A stretch of DNA of 64,000 nucleotides. Source: Megaustenia siamemsis (Eukaryota > Mollusca > Gastropoda > Stylommatophora > Ariophantidae). The stretch lies in the NCBI GenBank assembly GCA_032433765.1, contig JAVIAB010000041.1, positions 82,335,928 to 82,399,927 on the forward strand, in the 5' to 3' direction. The position numbers and the translations under genes were made by a program. Positions 42,487 to 55,069 of this stretch are shown here, piece after piece (the first letter of the stretch is position 1; each line of letters opens with the position of its first letter). The notes beneath the pieces are model-generated. The model searched no databases. It was given only the letters and a program-made list of their open reading frames with translations, and was not told where the DNA came from.

Positions 42487-42900
42487 ATCATTGCCTACAC
42501 TTAGGATTATACAGGGGGCCCAGCTTGAGCAGGTGTTGGTTAGTGAGAGCAGGTCCTGTTCTGATCTGGAAGATCAGACTTGTGACTGGGTCCTGTGGGT
42601 GTGGCTTAGTCTGGACATTTCAGGCAATGAGCAACATGTCAAAATGGGAGCATCACTCCCCCAGACACCAACATCAGCACTTGCAAACAAATTCTCACAA
42701 CAAACTATAAACAACAGTGGGTCACAACTCTCCGATAATTGTGAAAGTAGATAAGGGTTTTTGTCAGCTCTGGTTTGCTGCATCTAATGTCAGCAGTCAG
42801 GTATCAACTTATGTGTCATAGGTCAGTGGTACACCTGAGAAGTGAAGTGACTTAGGAAGACACAGATCTCTCACACAGAAATAAATAATAGCAGTTTGTG
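42487..42900. other. Single-copy island, possible exon of unknown gene
   Basis: The plus strand is open from 42491 to a TAG at 42752-42754 (pieces: EQVLVSESRSCSDLEDQTCD, ALANKFSQQTINN), after a possible acceptor ctacacttag. AATAAA lies at about 42882 and 42927. The minus strand has acceptor-like cattgcctgaaatgtccag and an open stretch 42610-42501 (TKPHPQDPVTSLIFQI, NQHLLKLGPLYNP). I recognise neither and cannot choose a strand. Confidence 0.3.
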
Positions 42901-42934
42901 AGGTTGTGATCATGGCCGTCGAGCAATAAATACA

Positions 42935-43165
42935 TTACATGGTACATACATTACATAGTACATACATTACATGGTACATACATTACATAGTACATACATT
43001 ACATAGTGCATAAACTAATTACATAGTAAATACATAACATAGTGCATAAATTAATTACACAGTACATACATTACATAATGCATAAATTAATTACATAGTA
43101 CATACATTACATAATGCATAAATTAATTACATAGTACATACATTACATGGCACCTACATTATATA
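42935..43165 (+). repeat. Short AT-rich repeat of tacatacattacatag and relatives
   Basis: Irregular units of 16-17 bp (gtacatacattacatg) mixed with 35 bp units containing gcataaattaattacatag. Confidence 0.85.
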
Positions 43166-43459
43166 GTACATAAATAAACAATTGATACGAACAGGATGTA
43201 CAAGTGTCCCCAACAATTGTGGTAACAAAAATAAAATGAATGACCTGTGTGTCGGCTTTTTAGTATGAACTTCCACACAGGATTTGTCTAAGGACATACA
43301 ACCAACAGTGTGTACAAGTAGATCTCAGTCAACAGCAGATCAACAAACTTTGCCACGATGATGTATGAATCTATCTATTGACATTTGGAGCCATAGCCGG
43401 CCCATAGGGCATAGACCCAGATACTCTTTCTCTTATCTAAATTTTTATTCTAGCCATTC
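43166..43459 (-). mobile_element. Likely 3' tail of the RTE-like element (43380-43459) plus unassigned flank
   Basis: 43380-43430 reads, on the plus strand, gagccatagccggcccatag next to tctatctattgac. The same kind of sequence (gagccgaagacggcacatag beside tctatctattgtcc) occurs at 63078, so this looks like the 3' end of the family with a TCTA-type tail. I see nothing in 43166-43370. Confidence 0.5.
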
Positions 43460-44125
43460 TCAATCCTTGTAAAGATATTTTATCAAATCTCGCCATTTAT
43501 CTCTGTTCTGTGCAAGCAGCTCTATCTCATCGTGGGAGCCGAATCCTGCTGCTCTTGCCTCTCTCATCAATGTTCTTCTCAGTGTCTCTCTGGGTCTTCC
43601 TCTTTTTCTCTTACCTGTTGTTTCCCATATGAGGGCCTGCTTTGCTATTCAGTTATTATCTCTTCTCATCACATGTCCAACATATGACCATCGTCTTTTC
43701 TTTATTACTGAAGATATTAGTGTTTGATTGGCGATTTCTCTAATTTCCTCGTTTGTTTTGAATTCGTTCCATGCTATACCAAGTATTTTCCTTAGACATT
43801 TATTTTCGAATGCGTTCAACTTTGTTTCTATATCTCTTGTTGTTTTCCAGCTCTCACATGCATATGTAAGGGTTGATAGTACATTTGATTTGAATAGCCT
43901 AAGTTTTGTGTTTGTGCTGATGAGTTTTGATTTCCACAACTTTCCAAGGCTTCTGAAAGACATTGCTGCTTTAGCCATTCTGATTCTAATTTCTTTGCTT
44001 GTATCCCCTTCCCGATCAATGTGACTTCCAAGATAGATAAAGTGATCGATCTCTTCCACTGGTTTGTTTTCCATGTATATTCTGTCATCTGTTGGAATTA
44101 AGCTTTTCATGACTTTAGTCTTGAC
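43460..44125 (-). pseudogene. RTE-like non-LTR reverse transcriptase, C-terminal fragment, 5' truncated
   Basis: On the minus strand it reads KTKVMKS, then VEEIDHFIYLGSHIDREGD, SNVLSTLTYACESW, NKCLRKILGIAWNEF, RRWSYVGHVMRRDNN. After one in-frame TGA come GKRKRGRPRETLRR, LLAQNRDKWRDLIK and a final stop at 43460. This is the usual region after the reverse transcriptase core in RTE-type elements. Truncation at the 5' side and the internal stop show a dead copy. It keeps single copies of three segments that are arrays in the element at 47116-56325. Confidence 0.85.
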
Positions 44126-44330
44126 TTATGAATGTATAATAGAGTGAACAAAAAATATTGACAAGATGCAGACAACACTATATAGGATAGTCATTACTGA
44201 TATAACAGAATATATGCTCTTTATTGTTACATAGAAGCAAGTCTTTTGATTTGTATCTGGAATATAATCATGGACAGATACAGAGTTGGAGGTGGGGGGT
44301 GTCTTGTCAGTAATCTTGTCTCAATAAACA

Positions 44331-47115
44331 GAGGTCTTCAAACTTGATCACAATTAGACAGAGGTCTTCAAACTTGATCACAATTAGACAGAGGTCTTCA
44401 AACTTGATCACAATTAGACAGAGGTCTTCAAACTTGATCACAATTAGACAGAAGTTTTCTTCAAACTTGATCACAATTAGACAGAGGTCTTCAAACTTGA
44501 TCACAATTAGACAGAGGTCTTCAAACTTGATCACAATTAGACAGAGGTCTTCAAACTTGATCACAATTAGGCAGAGGTCTTCAAACTTGATCACAATTAA
44601 TGTCTTCAAACTTGATCACAATTAGACAGAGGTCTTCAAACTTGATCACAATTAGACAGAGGTCTTCAAACTTGATCACAATTAGACAGAGGTCTTCAAA
44701 CTTGATCACAATTAGACAGAGGTCTTCAAACTTGATCACAATTAGACAGAGGTCTTCAAACTTGATCACAATTAGACAGAGGTCTTCAAACTTGATCACA
44801 ATTAGACAGAGGTCTTCAAACTTGATCACAATTAGACAGAAGTTTTCTTCAAACTTGATCACAATTAGACAGAGGTCTTCAAACATGATCACAATTAGAC
44901 AGAGGTCTTCAAACTTGATCACAATTAGACAGAAGTCTTCTTCAAACTTGATCACAATTAGACAGAGGTCTTCAAACTTGATCACAATTAGACAGAAGTT
45001 TTCTTCAAACTTGATCACAATTAGACAGAGGTCTTCAAACTTGATCACAATTAGACAGAAGTCTTCTTCAAACTTGATCACAATTAGACAGAAGTCTTCT
45101 TCAAACATGATCACAATTAGACAGAAGTTTTCTTCAAACTTGATCACAATTAGACAGAAGTCTTCTTCAAACTTGATCACAATTAGACAGAAGTCTTCTT
45201 CAAACTTGATCACAATTAGACAGAAGTCTACAAACTTGATCACAATTAGACAGAGGTATTCAAACTTGATCACAATTAGACAGAGGTCTTCAAACTTGAT
45301 CACAATTAGACAGAGGTCTTCAAACTTGATCACAATTAGACAGAGGTATTCAAACTTGATCACAATTAGACAGAGGTCTTCAAACTTGATCACAATTAGA
45401 CAGAAGTCTTCTTCAAACTTGATCACAATTAGACAGAGGTATTCAAACTTGATCACAATTAGACAGAAGTCTTCTTCAAACTTGATCACACTAGACAGAA
45501 GTCTTCTTCAAACTTGATCACAATTAGACAGAGGTCTTCAAACTTGATCACAATTAGACAGAGGTCTTCAAACTTGATCACAATTAGACAGAAGTCTTCT
45601 TCAAACTTAATCACAATTAGACAGAGGTCTTCAGACTTGATCACAATTAGACAGAGGTCTTCAAACTTGATCACAATTAGACAGAGGTCTTCAAACTTGA
45701 TCACAATTAGACAGAGGTCTTCAAACTTGATCACAATTAGACAGAGGTCTTCAAACTTAATCACAATTAGACAGAAGTCTTCTTCAAACTTGATCATAAT
45801 TAGACAGAAGTCTTCTTCAAACTTGATCACAATTAGACAGAGGTCTTCAAACTTGATCACAATTAGACAGAGGTCTTCAAACTTGATCACAATTAGACAG
45901 AGGTCTTCAAACTTGATCACAATTAGACAGAAGTCTTCTTCAAACTTGATCACAATTAGACAGAAGTTTTCTTCAAACTTGATCACAATTAGACAGAAGT
46001 CTTCAAACTTGATCACAATTTGACAGAGGTATTCAAACTTGATCACAATTAGACAGAGGTATTCAAACTTGATCACAATTAGACAGAGGTCTTCAAACTT
46101 GATCACAATTAGACAGAAGTCTTCTTCAAACTTGATCACACTAGACAGAAGTCTTCTTCAAACTTGATCACAATTAGACAGAGGTCTTCAAACCTGATCA
46201 CAATTAGACAGAAGTCTTCTTCAAACTTGATCACAATTAGACAGAAGTCTTCAAACTTGATCACAATTAGACAGAGGTATTCAAACTTTATCACAATTAG
46301 ACAGAGGTCTTCAAACTTGATCACAATTAGACAGAAGTCTTCTTCAAACTTGATCACACTAGACAGAAGTCTTCTTCAAACTTGATCACAATTAGACAGA
46401 GGTCTTCAAACTTGATCACAATTAGACAGAGGTCTTCAAACTTGATCACAATTAGACAGAGGTATTCAAACTTGATCACAATTAGACAGAAGTCTTCAAA
46501 CTTGATCACAATTAGACAGAAGTCTACAAACTTGATCACAATTAGACAGAAGTCTTCAAACTTGATCACAATTAGACAGAAGTCTACAAACTTGATCACA
46601 ATTAGACAGAAGTCTTCTTCAAACTTGATCACAATTAGACAGAGGTCTTCAGACTTGATCACAATTAGACAGAAGTCTTCTTCAAACTTGATCACAATTA
46701 GACAGAGGTCTTCAGACTTGATCACAATTAGACAGAAGTCTTCTTCAAACTTGATCACACTAGACAGAAGTCTTCTTCAAACTTGATCACAATTAGACAG
46801 AGGTCTTCAAACTTAATCACAATTAGACAGAGGTCTTCTTCAAACTTGATCACAATTAGACAGAGGTCTTCAAACTTGATCACAAATAGACAGAGGTCTT
46901 CAAACTTGATCACAATTAGACAGAGGTCTTCAAACTTGAGTACAATTAGACAGAGGTCTTCAAACTTGATCACAATTAGACAGAGGTCTTCAAACTTGAG
47001 TACAATTAGACAGAGGTCTTCAAACTTGATCACAATTAGACAGAGGTCTTCAAACTTGAGTACAATTAGACAGAGGTCTTCAAACTTGATCACAATTAGA
47101 CAGAAGTCTTCAAAC
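44331..47115 (+). repeat. 30/33 bp minisatellite
   Basis: About 90 copies of gatcacaattagacagaggt + cttcaaactt. Longer units have cttcttcaaac (33 bp). Because both lengths are multiples of three, frames of up to 300 codons stay open on both strands. Rare units with cacactagacag occur at about 45485, 46137, 46351 and 46755 and break them. Confidence 0.95.
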
Positions 47116-47140
47116 TGCTGTTGACATGCTTGTGTGTGAG

Positions 47141-47612
47141 GAACAAGCAGGATTTAGAAAAAGGGAGAAGTTGGCTTCATGTCACCCTACAATTTATGTA
47201 AAAGAAATGTATAGAAAAGCAGAAGCCTTTTGTACTCAACTTTATTGATTTCAAAAAGGCTTAAGACAGCCAATATAAACACTCGTGGAACATACTCAGA
47301 CAATATGGAATACCACCAGAAATGATGAACATCATCAAAGACCTGTATGAAGACTTCTCATGTACAGTTCTCACAGAGGCAGGACTGAGTGTATGGTTTC
47401 AGATTGATACCAGAGTGGAACAAGGATGTGTTTTATCTGTCTTGTTATTTGAAATTGCCATCTACATCATTATGCAGGCATGCTGTACAGGTGACAAAGA
47501 CATTGGATGGACACTTGCATCTCAATTGGAGGACCTTGATTTTGTGGACCACATATTTCTTACCAGTAGCAAAGTGAACATGATGTAAGAAAGAGCAAAT
47601 ATCCTGTCATCA
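47141..47612 (+). pseudogene. Reverse transcriptase core of the RTE-like element, decayed
   Basis: It reads EEQAGFRK, two stops, then ILRQYGIPPEMMNIIKDLYE, VEQGCVLS (family VRQGCVLSP) and LEDLDFVDHIFLTSS, where the catalytic (Y/F)ADD box has become FVDH. A TAA follows at about 47586. Loss of the second catalytic Asp and the stops mean it is inactive. Confidence 0.85.
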
Positions 47613-50600
47613 ATGGCTAGGAGAATAGGACTTGAGATCAAACAAGAAAAGATAAAAGTCATGTCATCAATGGCTAGGAAAATAGGACTTGAGATCAAAC
47701 AAGAAAAGACAAAAGTCATGTCATCAATGGCTAGGAAAATAGGACTTGAGATCAAACAAGAAAAGACAAAAGTCATGTCATCAATGGCTAGGAAAATAGG
47801 ACTTGAGATCAAACAAGAAAAGACAAAAGTCATGTCATCAATGGCTAGGAAAATAGGACTTGAGATCAAACAAGAAAAGACAAAAGTCATGTCATCAATG
47901 GCTAGGAAAATAGGACGTGAGATCAAACAAGAAAAGACAAAAGTCATGTCATCAATGGCTAGGAAAATAGGACGTGAGATCAAACAAGAAAAGACAAAAG
48001 TCCTGTCATCAATGGCTAGGAAAATAGGACGTGAGATCAAACAAGAAAAGACAAAAGTCCTGTCATCAATGGCTAGGAAAATAGGACTTGAGATCAAACA
48101 AGAAAAGACAAAAGTCCTGTCATCAATGGCTAGGAAAATAGGACGTGAGATCAAACAAGAAAAGACAAAAGTCATGTCATCAATGGCTAGGAAAATAGGA
48201 CTTGAGATCAAACAAGAAAAGACAAAAGTCCTGTCATCAATGGCTAGGAAAATAGGACTTGAGATCAAACAAGAAAAGACAAAAGTCCTGTCATCAATGG
48301 CTAGGAAAATAGGACTTGAGATCAAACAAGAAAAGACAAAAGTCATGTCATCAATGGCTAGGAAAATAGGACTTGAGATCAAACAAGAAAAGACAAAAGT
48401 CATGTCATCAATGGCTAGGAAAAATAGGACGTGAGATCAAACAAGAAAAGACAAAAGTCATGTCATCAATGGCTAGGAAAATAGGACTTGAGATCAAACA
48501 AGAAAAGACAAAAGTCATGTCATCAATGGCTAGGAAAATAGGACGTGAGATCAAACAAGAAAAGACAAAAGTCATGTCATCAATGGCTAGGAAAATAGGA
48601 CGTGAGATCAAACAAGAAAAGACAAAAGTCATGTCATCAATGGCTAGGAAAATAGGACTTGAGATCAAACAAGAAAAGACAAAGTCATGTCATCAATGGC
48701 TAGGAAAATAGGACTTGAGATCAAACAAGAAAAGACAAAAGTCATGTCATCAATGGCTAGGAAAATAGGACTTGAGATCAAACAAGAAAAGACAAAAGTC
48801 ATGTCATCAATGGCTAGGAAAATAGGACGTGAGATCAAACAAGAAAAGACAAAAGTCATGTCATCAATGGCTAGGAAAATAGGACTTGAGATCAAACAAG
48901 AAAAGACAAAAGTCCTGTCATCAATGGCTAGGAAAATAGGACGTGAGATCAAACAAGAAAAGACAAAAGTCCTGTCATCAATGGCTAGGAAAATAGGACT
49001 TGAGATCAAACAAGAAAAGACAAAAGTCCTGTCATCAATGGCTAGGAAAATAGGACTTGAGATCAAACAAGAAAAGACAAAAGTCCTGTCATCAATGGCT
49101 AGGAAAATAGGACTTGAGATCAAACAAGAAAAGACAAAAGTCATGTCATCAATGGCTAGGAAAATAGGACTTGAGATCAAACAAGAAAAGACAAAAGTCA
49201 TGTCATCAATGGCTAGGAAAATAGGACGTGAGATCAAACAAGAAAAGACAAAAGTCATGTCATCAATGGCTAGGAAAATAGGACTTGAGATCAAACAAGA
49301 AAAGACAAAAGTCCTGTCATCAATGGCTAGGAAAATAGGACGTGAGATCAAACAAGAAAAGACAAAAGTCATGTCATCAATGGCTAGGAAAATAGGACGT
49401 GAGATCAAACAAGAAAAGACAAAAGTCATGTCATCAATGGCTAGGAAAATAGGACTTGAGATCAAACAAGAAAAGACAAAAGTCCTGTCATCAATGGCTA
49501 GGAAAATAGGACTTGAGATCAAACAAGAAAAGACAAAAGTCCTGTCATCAATGGCTAGGAAAATAGGACTTGAGATCAAACAAGAAAAGACAAAAGTCAT
49601 GTCATCAATGGCTAGGAAAATAGGACTTGAGATCAAACAAGAAAAGACAAAAGTCATGTCATCAATGGCTAGGAAAATAGGACTTGAGATCAAACAAGAA
49701 AAGACAAAAGTCATGTCATCAATGGCTAGGAAAATAGGACTTGAGATCAAACAAGAAAAGACAAAAGTCATGTCATCAATGGCTAGGAAAATAGGACTTG
49801 AGATCAAACAAGAAAAGACAAAAGTCATGTCATCAATGGCTAGGAAAATAGGACTTGAGATCAAACAAGAAAAGACAAAAGTCATGTCATCAATGGCTAG
49901 GAAAATAGGACTTGAGATCAAACAAGAAAAGACAAAAGTCATGTCATCAATGGCTAGGAAAATAGGACGTGAGATCAAACAAGAAAAGACAAAAGTCATG
50001 TCATCAATGGCTAGGAAAATAGGACTTGAGATCAAACAAGAAAAGACAAAAGTCATGTCATCAATGGCTAGGAAAATAGGACGTGAGATCAAACAAGAAA
50101 AGACAAAAGTCATGTCATCAATGGCTAGGAAAATAGGACTTGAGATCAAACAAGAAAAGACAAAAGTCATGTCATCAATGGCTAGGAAAATAGGACTTGA
50201 GATCAAACAAGAAAAGACAAAAGTCATGTCACAATGGCTAGGAAAATAGGACGTGAGATCAAACAAGAAAAGACAAAAGTCATGTCATCAATGGCTAGGA
50301 AAATAGGACGTGAGATCAAACAAGAAAAGACAAAAGTCATGTCATCAATGGCTAGGAAAATAGGACGTGAGATCAAACAAGAAAAGACAAAAGTCATGTC
50401 ATCAATGGCTAGGAAAATAGGACTTGAGATCAAACAAGAAAAGACAAAAGTCATGTCATCAATGGCTAGGAAAATAGGACGTGAGATCAAACAAGAAAAG
50501 ACAAAAGTCATGTCATCAATGGCTAGGAAAATAGGACGTGAGATCAAACAAGAAAAGACAAAAGTCATGTCATCAATGGCTAGGAAAATAGGACGTGAGA

Positions 50601-53586
50601 TCAAACAAGAAAAGACAAAAGTCATGTCATCAATGGCTAGGAAAATAGGACTTGAGATCAAACAAGAAAAGACAAAAGTCATGTCATCAATGGCTAGGAA
50701 AATAGGACGTGAGATCAAACAAGAAAAGACAAAAGTCATGTCATCAATGGCTAGGAAAATAGGACTTGAGATCAAACAAGAAAAGACAAAAGTCCTGTCA
50801 TCAATGGCTAGGAAAATAGGACGTGAGATCAAACAAGAAAAGACAAAAGTCATGTCATCAATGGCTAGGAAAATAGGACGTGAGATCAAACAAGAAAAGA
50901 CAAAAGTCATGTCATCAATGGCTAGGAAAATAGGACTTGAGATCAAACAAGAAAAGACAAAAGTCATGTCATCAATGGCTAGGAAAATAGGACTTGAGAT
51001 CAAACAAGAAAAGACAAAAGTCATGTCATCAATGGCTAGGAAAATAGGACTTGAGATCAAACAAGAAAAGACAAAAGTCATGTCATCAATGGCTAGGAAA
51101 ATAGGACGTGAGATCAAACAAGAAAAGACAAAAGTCATGTCATCAATGGCTAGGAAAATAGGACTTGAGATCAAACAAGAAAAGACAAAAGTCCTGTCAT
51201 CAATGGCTAGGAAAATAGGACGTGAGATCAAACAAGAAAAGACAAAAGTCCTGTCATCAATGGCTAGGAAAATAGGACTTGAGATCAAACAAGAAAAGAC
51301 AAAAGTCCTGTCATCAATGGCTAGGAAAATAGGACTTGAGATCAAACAAGAAAAGACAAAAGTCCTGTCATCAATGGCTAGGAAAATAGGACTTGAGATC
51401 AAACAAGAAAAGACAAAAGTCATGTCATCAATGGCTAGGAAAATAGGACTTGAGATCAAACAAGAAAAGACAAAAGTCATGTCATCAATGGCTAGGAAAA
51501 TAGGACGTGAGATCAAACAAGAAAAGACAAAAGTCATGTCATCAATGGCTAGGAAAATAGGACTTGAGATCAAACAAGAAAAGACAAAAGTCCTGTCATC
51601 AATGGCTAGGAAAATAGGACGTGAGATCAAACAAGAAAAGACAAAAGTCATGTCATCAATGGCTAGGAAAATAGGACGTGAGATCAAACAAGAAAAGACA
51701 AAAGTCATGTCATCAATGGCTAGGAAAATAGGACTTGAGATCAAACAAGAAAAGACAAAAGTCCTGTCATCAATGGCTAGGAAAATAGGACTTGAGATCA
51801 AACAAGAAAAGACAAAAGTCCTGTCATCAATGGCTAGGAAAATAGGACTTGAGATCAAACAAGAAAAGACAAAAGTCATGTCATCAATGGCTAGGAAAAT
51901 AGGACTTGAGATCAAACAAGAAAAGACAAAAGTCATGTCATCAATGGCTAGGAAAATAGGACTTGAGATCAAACAAGAAAAGACAAAAGTCATGTCATCA
52001 ATGGCTAGGAAAATAGGACTTGAGATCAAACAAGAAAAGACAAAAGTCATGTCATCAATGGCTAGGAAAATAGGACTTGAGATCAAACAAGAAAAGACAA
52101 AAGTCATGTCATCAATGGCTAGGAAAATAGGACTTGAGATCAAACAAGAAAAGACAAAAGTCATGTCATCAATGGCTAGGAAAATAGGACTTGAGATCAA
52201 ACAAGAAAAGACAAAAGTCATGTCATCAATGGCTAGGAAAATAGGACGTGAGATCAAACAAGAAAAGACAAAAGTCATGTCATCAATGGCTAGGAAAATA
52301 GGACTTGAGATCAAACAAGAAAAGACAAAAGTCATGTCATCAATGGCTAGGAAAATAGGACGTGAGATCAAACAAGAAAAGACAAAAGTCATGTCATCAA
52401 TGGCTAGGAAAATAGGATTTGAGATCAAACAAGAAAAGACAAAAGTCATGTCATCAATGGCTAGGAAAATAGGACTTGAGATCAAACAAGAAAAGACAAA
52501 AGTCATGTCACAAATGGCTAGGAAAATAGGACGTGAGATCAAACAAGAAAAGACAAAAGTCATGTCATCAATGGCTAGGAAAATAGGACGTGAGATCAAA
52601 CAAGAAAAGACAAAAGTCATGTCATCAATGGCTAGGAAAATAGGACGTGAGATCAAACAAGAAAAGACAAAAGTCATGTCATCAATGGCTAGGAAAATAG
52701 GACTTGAGATCAAACAAGAAAAGACAAAAGTCATGTCATCAATGGCTAGGAAAATAGGACGTGAGATCAAACAAGAAAAGACAAAAGTCCTGTCATCAAT
52801 GGCTAGGAAAATAGGACTTGAGATCAAACAAGAAAAGACAAAAGTCCTGTCATCAATGGCTAGGAAAATAGGACGTGAGATCAAACAAGAAAAGACAAAA
52901 GTCATGTCATCAATGGCTAGGAAAATAGGACGTGAGATCAAACAAGAAAAGACAAAAGTCATGTCATCAATGGCTAGGAAAATAGGACGTGAGATCAAAC
53001 AAGAAAAGACAAAAGTCCTGTCATCAATGGCTAGGAAAATAGGACTTGAGATCAAACAAGAAAAGACAAAAGTCATGTCATCAATGGCTAGGAAAATAGG
53101 ACGTGAGATCAAACAAGAAAAGACAAAAGTCCTGTCATCAATGGCTAGGAAAATAGGACGTGAGATCAAACAAGAAAAGACAAAAGTCATGTCATCAATG
53201 GCTAGGAAAATAGGACGTGAGATCAAACAAGAAAAGACAAAAGTCATGTCATCAATGGCTAGGAAAATAGGACGTGAGATCAAACAAGAAAAGACAAAAG
53301 TCCTGTCATCAATGGCTAGGAAAATAGGACGTGAGATCAAACAAGAAAAGACAAAAGTCATGTCATCAATGGCTAGGAAAATAGGACTTGAGATCAAACA
53401 AGAAAAGACAAAAGTCATGTCATCAATGGCTAGGAAAATAGGACTTGAGATCAAACAAGAAAAGACAAAAGTCATGTCATCAATGGCTAGGAAAATAGGA
53501 TGTGAGATCAAACAAGAAAAGACAAAAGTCATGTCATCAATGGCTAGGAAAATAGGACGTGAGATCAAACAAGAAAAGACAAAAGT
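47613..53586 (+). repeat. 57 bp minisatellite made from reverse transcriptase codons
   Basis: About 105 copies of atggctaggaaaataggact + tgagatcaaacaagaaaaga + caaaagtcatgtcatca. Translated in the element's frame each unit is MARKIGLEIKQEKTKVMSS, the segment that normally follows the catalytic box once. Main variants are cttgag/cgtgag and gtcatg/gtcctg. Single-base losses or gains near 48420, 48682 and 50229 reset the frame. Giant open frames here (up to 1143 codons, both strands) are artefacts of a 19-codon period. Confidence 0.95.
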
Positions 53587-53621
53587 GATAACAAATAAAA
53601 TTCGTCCAGAAGAAAAATACA

Positions 53622-53995
53622 CCTGGAAGGAAAGGCAGTGGGAGATGTAGATCACTTTGTATATCCTGGAAGGAAAGGCAGTGGGAGATGTAGATCACTT
53701 TGTATATCCTGGAAGGAAAGGCAGTGGGAGATGTAGATCACTTTGTATAAGGCAGTGGGAGATGTAGATCACTTTGTATATCCTGGAAGGAAAGGCAGTG
53801 GGAGATGTAGATCACTTTGTATATCCTGGAAGGAAAGGCAGTGGGAGATGTAGATCACTTTGTATATCCTGGAAGGAAAGGCAGTGGGAGATGTAGATCA
53901 CTTTGTATATCCTGGAAGGAAAGGCAGTGGGAGATGTAGATCACTTTGTATAAGGCAGTGGGAGATGTAGATCACTTTGTATATCCTGCAAGCTG
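53622..53995 (+). repeat. 43 bp minisatellite made from the next segment of the same element
   Basis: About nine units of gcagtgggagatgtagatca + ctttgtatatcctggaagga + aag, some shortened to ...tttgtataag. It corresponds to GDVDHFVYPG, the YLG segment that is single copy at 44040 (EEIDHFIYLG). 43 is not a multiple of three, so the frame is lost. Confidence 0.9.
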
Positions 53996-54047
53996 CACAG
54001 ATCATGATGGGAAGATAAAGAAAGAAATTAGAGCAACGTTTATTGAA

Positions 54048-54770
54048 GGCTCGTTGTGTTGTGATCTTTCTGACTTGTCCCATGACCAAACCATTTTATC
54101 TGTTGTTTCTTTATACATTCTATGGCGAGGATTATTCCTAGCTTTTTTTCTCAGTTCTTCATTTCTGATCTTATCTCTCAGACTGTTTCCTGTCATTCGT
54201 CGAACACATTTCATCTCAGTAGAGGTTATTTTTCTTATTGTTCTTACATCTAGGGTCTAGGACTGGCATTGGTAGCACAACGTTGGGATGAAGATTGTAT
54301 TGTATAGTGCTCGTTTTGCCTCCAGAGTTATTTCCTTGTTGGACAATAGTGGTGGTGGTTGTCCAATGATTTGACAAGCTTTGTTGCATCTTGGATCTAT
54401 CTCTGCTGTTTGTGAATTGTTGTCTGTCACTAGACTTCCTAGGTGTATTAAAACTCCTCTACTTGTTTCAGTTGCATGTGTCAATAGTTATGTTGATGTT
54501 CTGTTTCTTTTATGCAATATTCATGACTTCTGTTTTGTTAATGTTGAGTGCCCGTACTGTTGAGTCTATTTAAGTGTTCTTGTAGGTCTTCTATTTTCCT
54601 CCCATGTATTAGTGCCTGATCATCTGCAAGCTCGTTGATCTCCTCTGTCTCTGATGGGTTGGCTAGCTGACATATGTAGTCCATGTAGGTTATAAACAAT
54701 AGAGGAGATAGTTCGCACCCCTGTCTTACTCCTGATATAACTTCAAAGTGGTGTGTTTAGCCTGCTGTTG
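54048..54770 (-). pseudogene. Second non-LTR reverse transcriptase fragment, minus strand, nested
   Basis: On the minus strand: HFEVISGVRQGCELSPLLF (near 54737-54680), ELADDQALIHGRKIEDLQEH (ADD box near 54613-54630), LGSLVTDNNSQTAEI, then ALYNTIFIPTLCYQCQS, and MKCVRRMTGNSLRDKIRNEE. It is a different lineage from the host element and interrupted by frameshifts and stops. It lies where the host element's middle C-terminal part should be. Confidence 0.8.
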
Positions 54771-54957
54771 CTCTGACTATGTAGTTGCTGCTGTTCTGAC
54801 TGCAATTGCTGTTGTTCTGACTGTGCAGCTGCTGTTCTGACTGTGCAGCTGCTGTTGATGTAGATACTTTTACTGTTAGATGAAATAAGGAAGTCAAAGT
54901 GACTGAGCACAAAATCAAATTTATTTTATTTAAGCAAGAGCTGGAAATCAACTCAAG
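54771..54957 (+). other. Border of the nested fragment
   Basis: It contains three or four copies of a 15-18 bp repeat, ctgctgttctgactg-type, at 54771-54855, then AT-rich sequence. No gene seen. Confidence 0.6.
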
Positions 54958-55069
54958 AAATAGAAAATCAACTGGAGACACATGTCTGAAGGTATAGCAT
55001 GGGATGTGTTCAAGCTTAGGGCAGAGATCAGAGACATGACAAAGCATCCAAAAATATCAATTGTAATCA

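Noticed and set aside
41605..42504. Frames with VSVATSGGQILADN repeats
   Set aside because: 42 bp array, no unique coding flank in frame; duplicated with the block.
44581..45517. Open frames of about 300 codons on both strands
   Set aside because: 30/33 bp repeat, multiples of three; no non-repetitive coding sequence attached.
50224..53655. Open frames of 1138 and 1143 codons on opposite strands
   Set aside because: They are translations of a 57 bp tandem repeat. A 19-codon period with no stop in a unit keeps a frame open on both strands for any length. Only the short plus-strand peptide of one unit has a meaning, as a reverse transcriptase segment.
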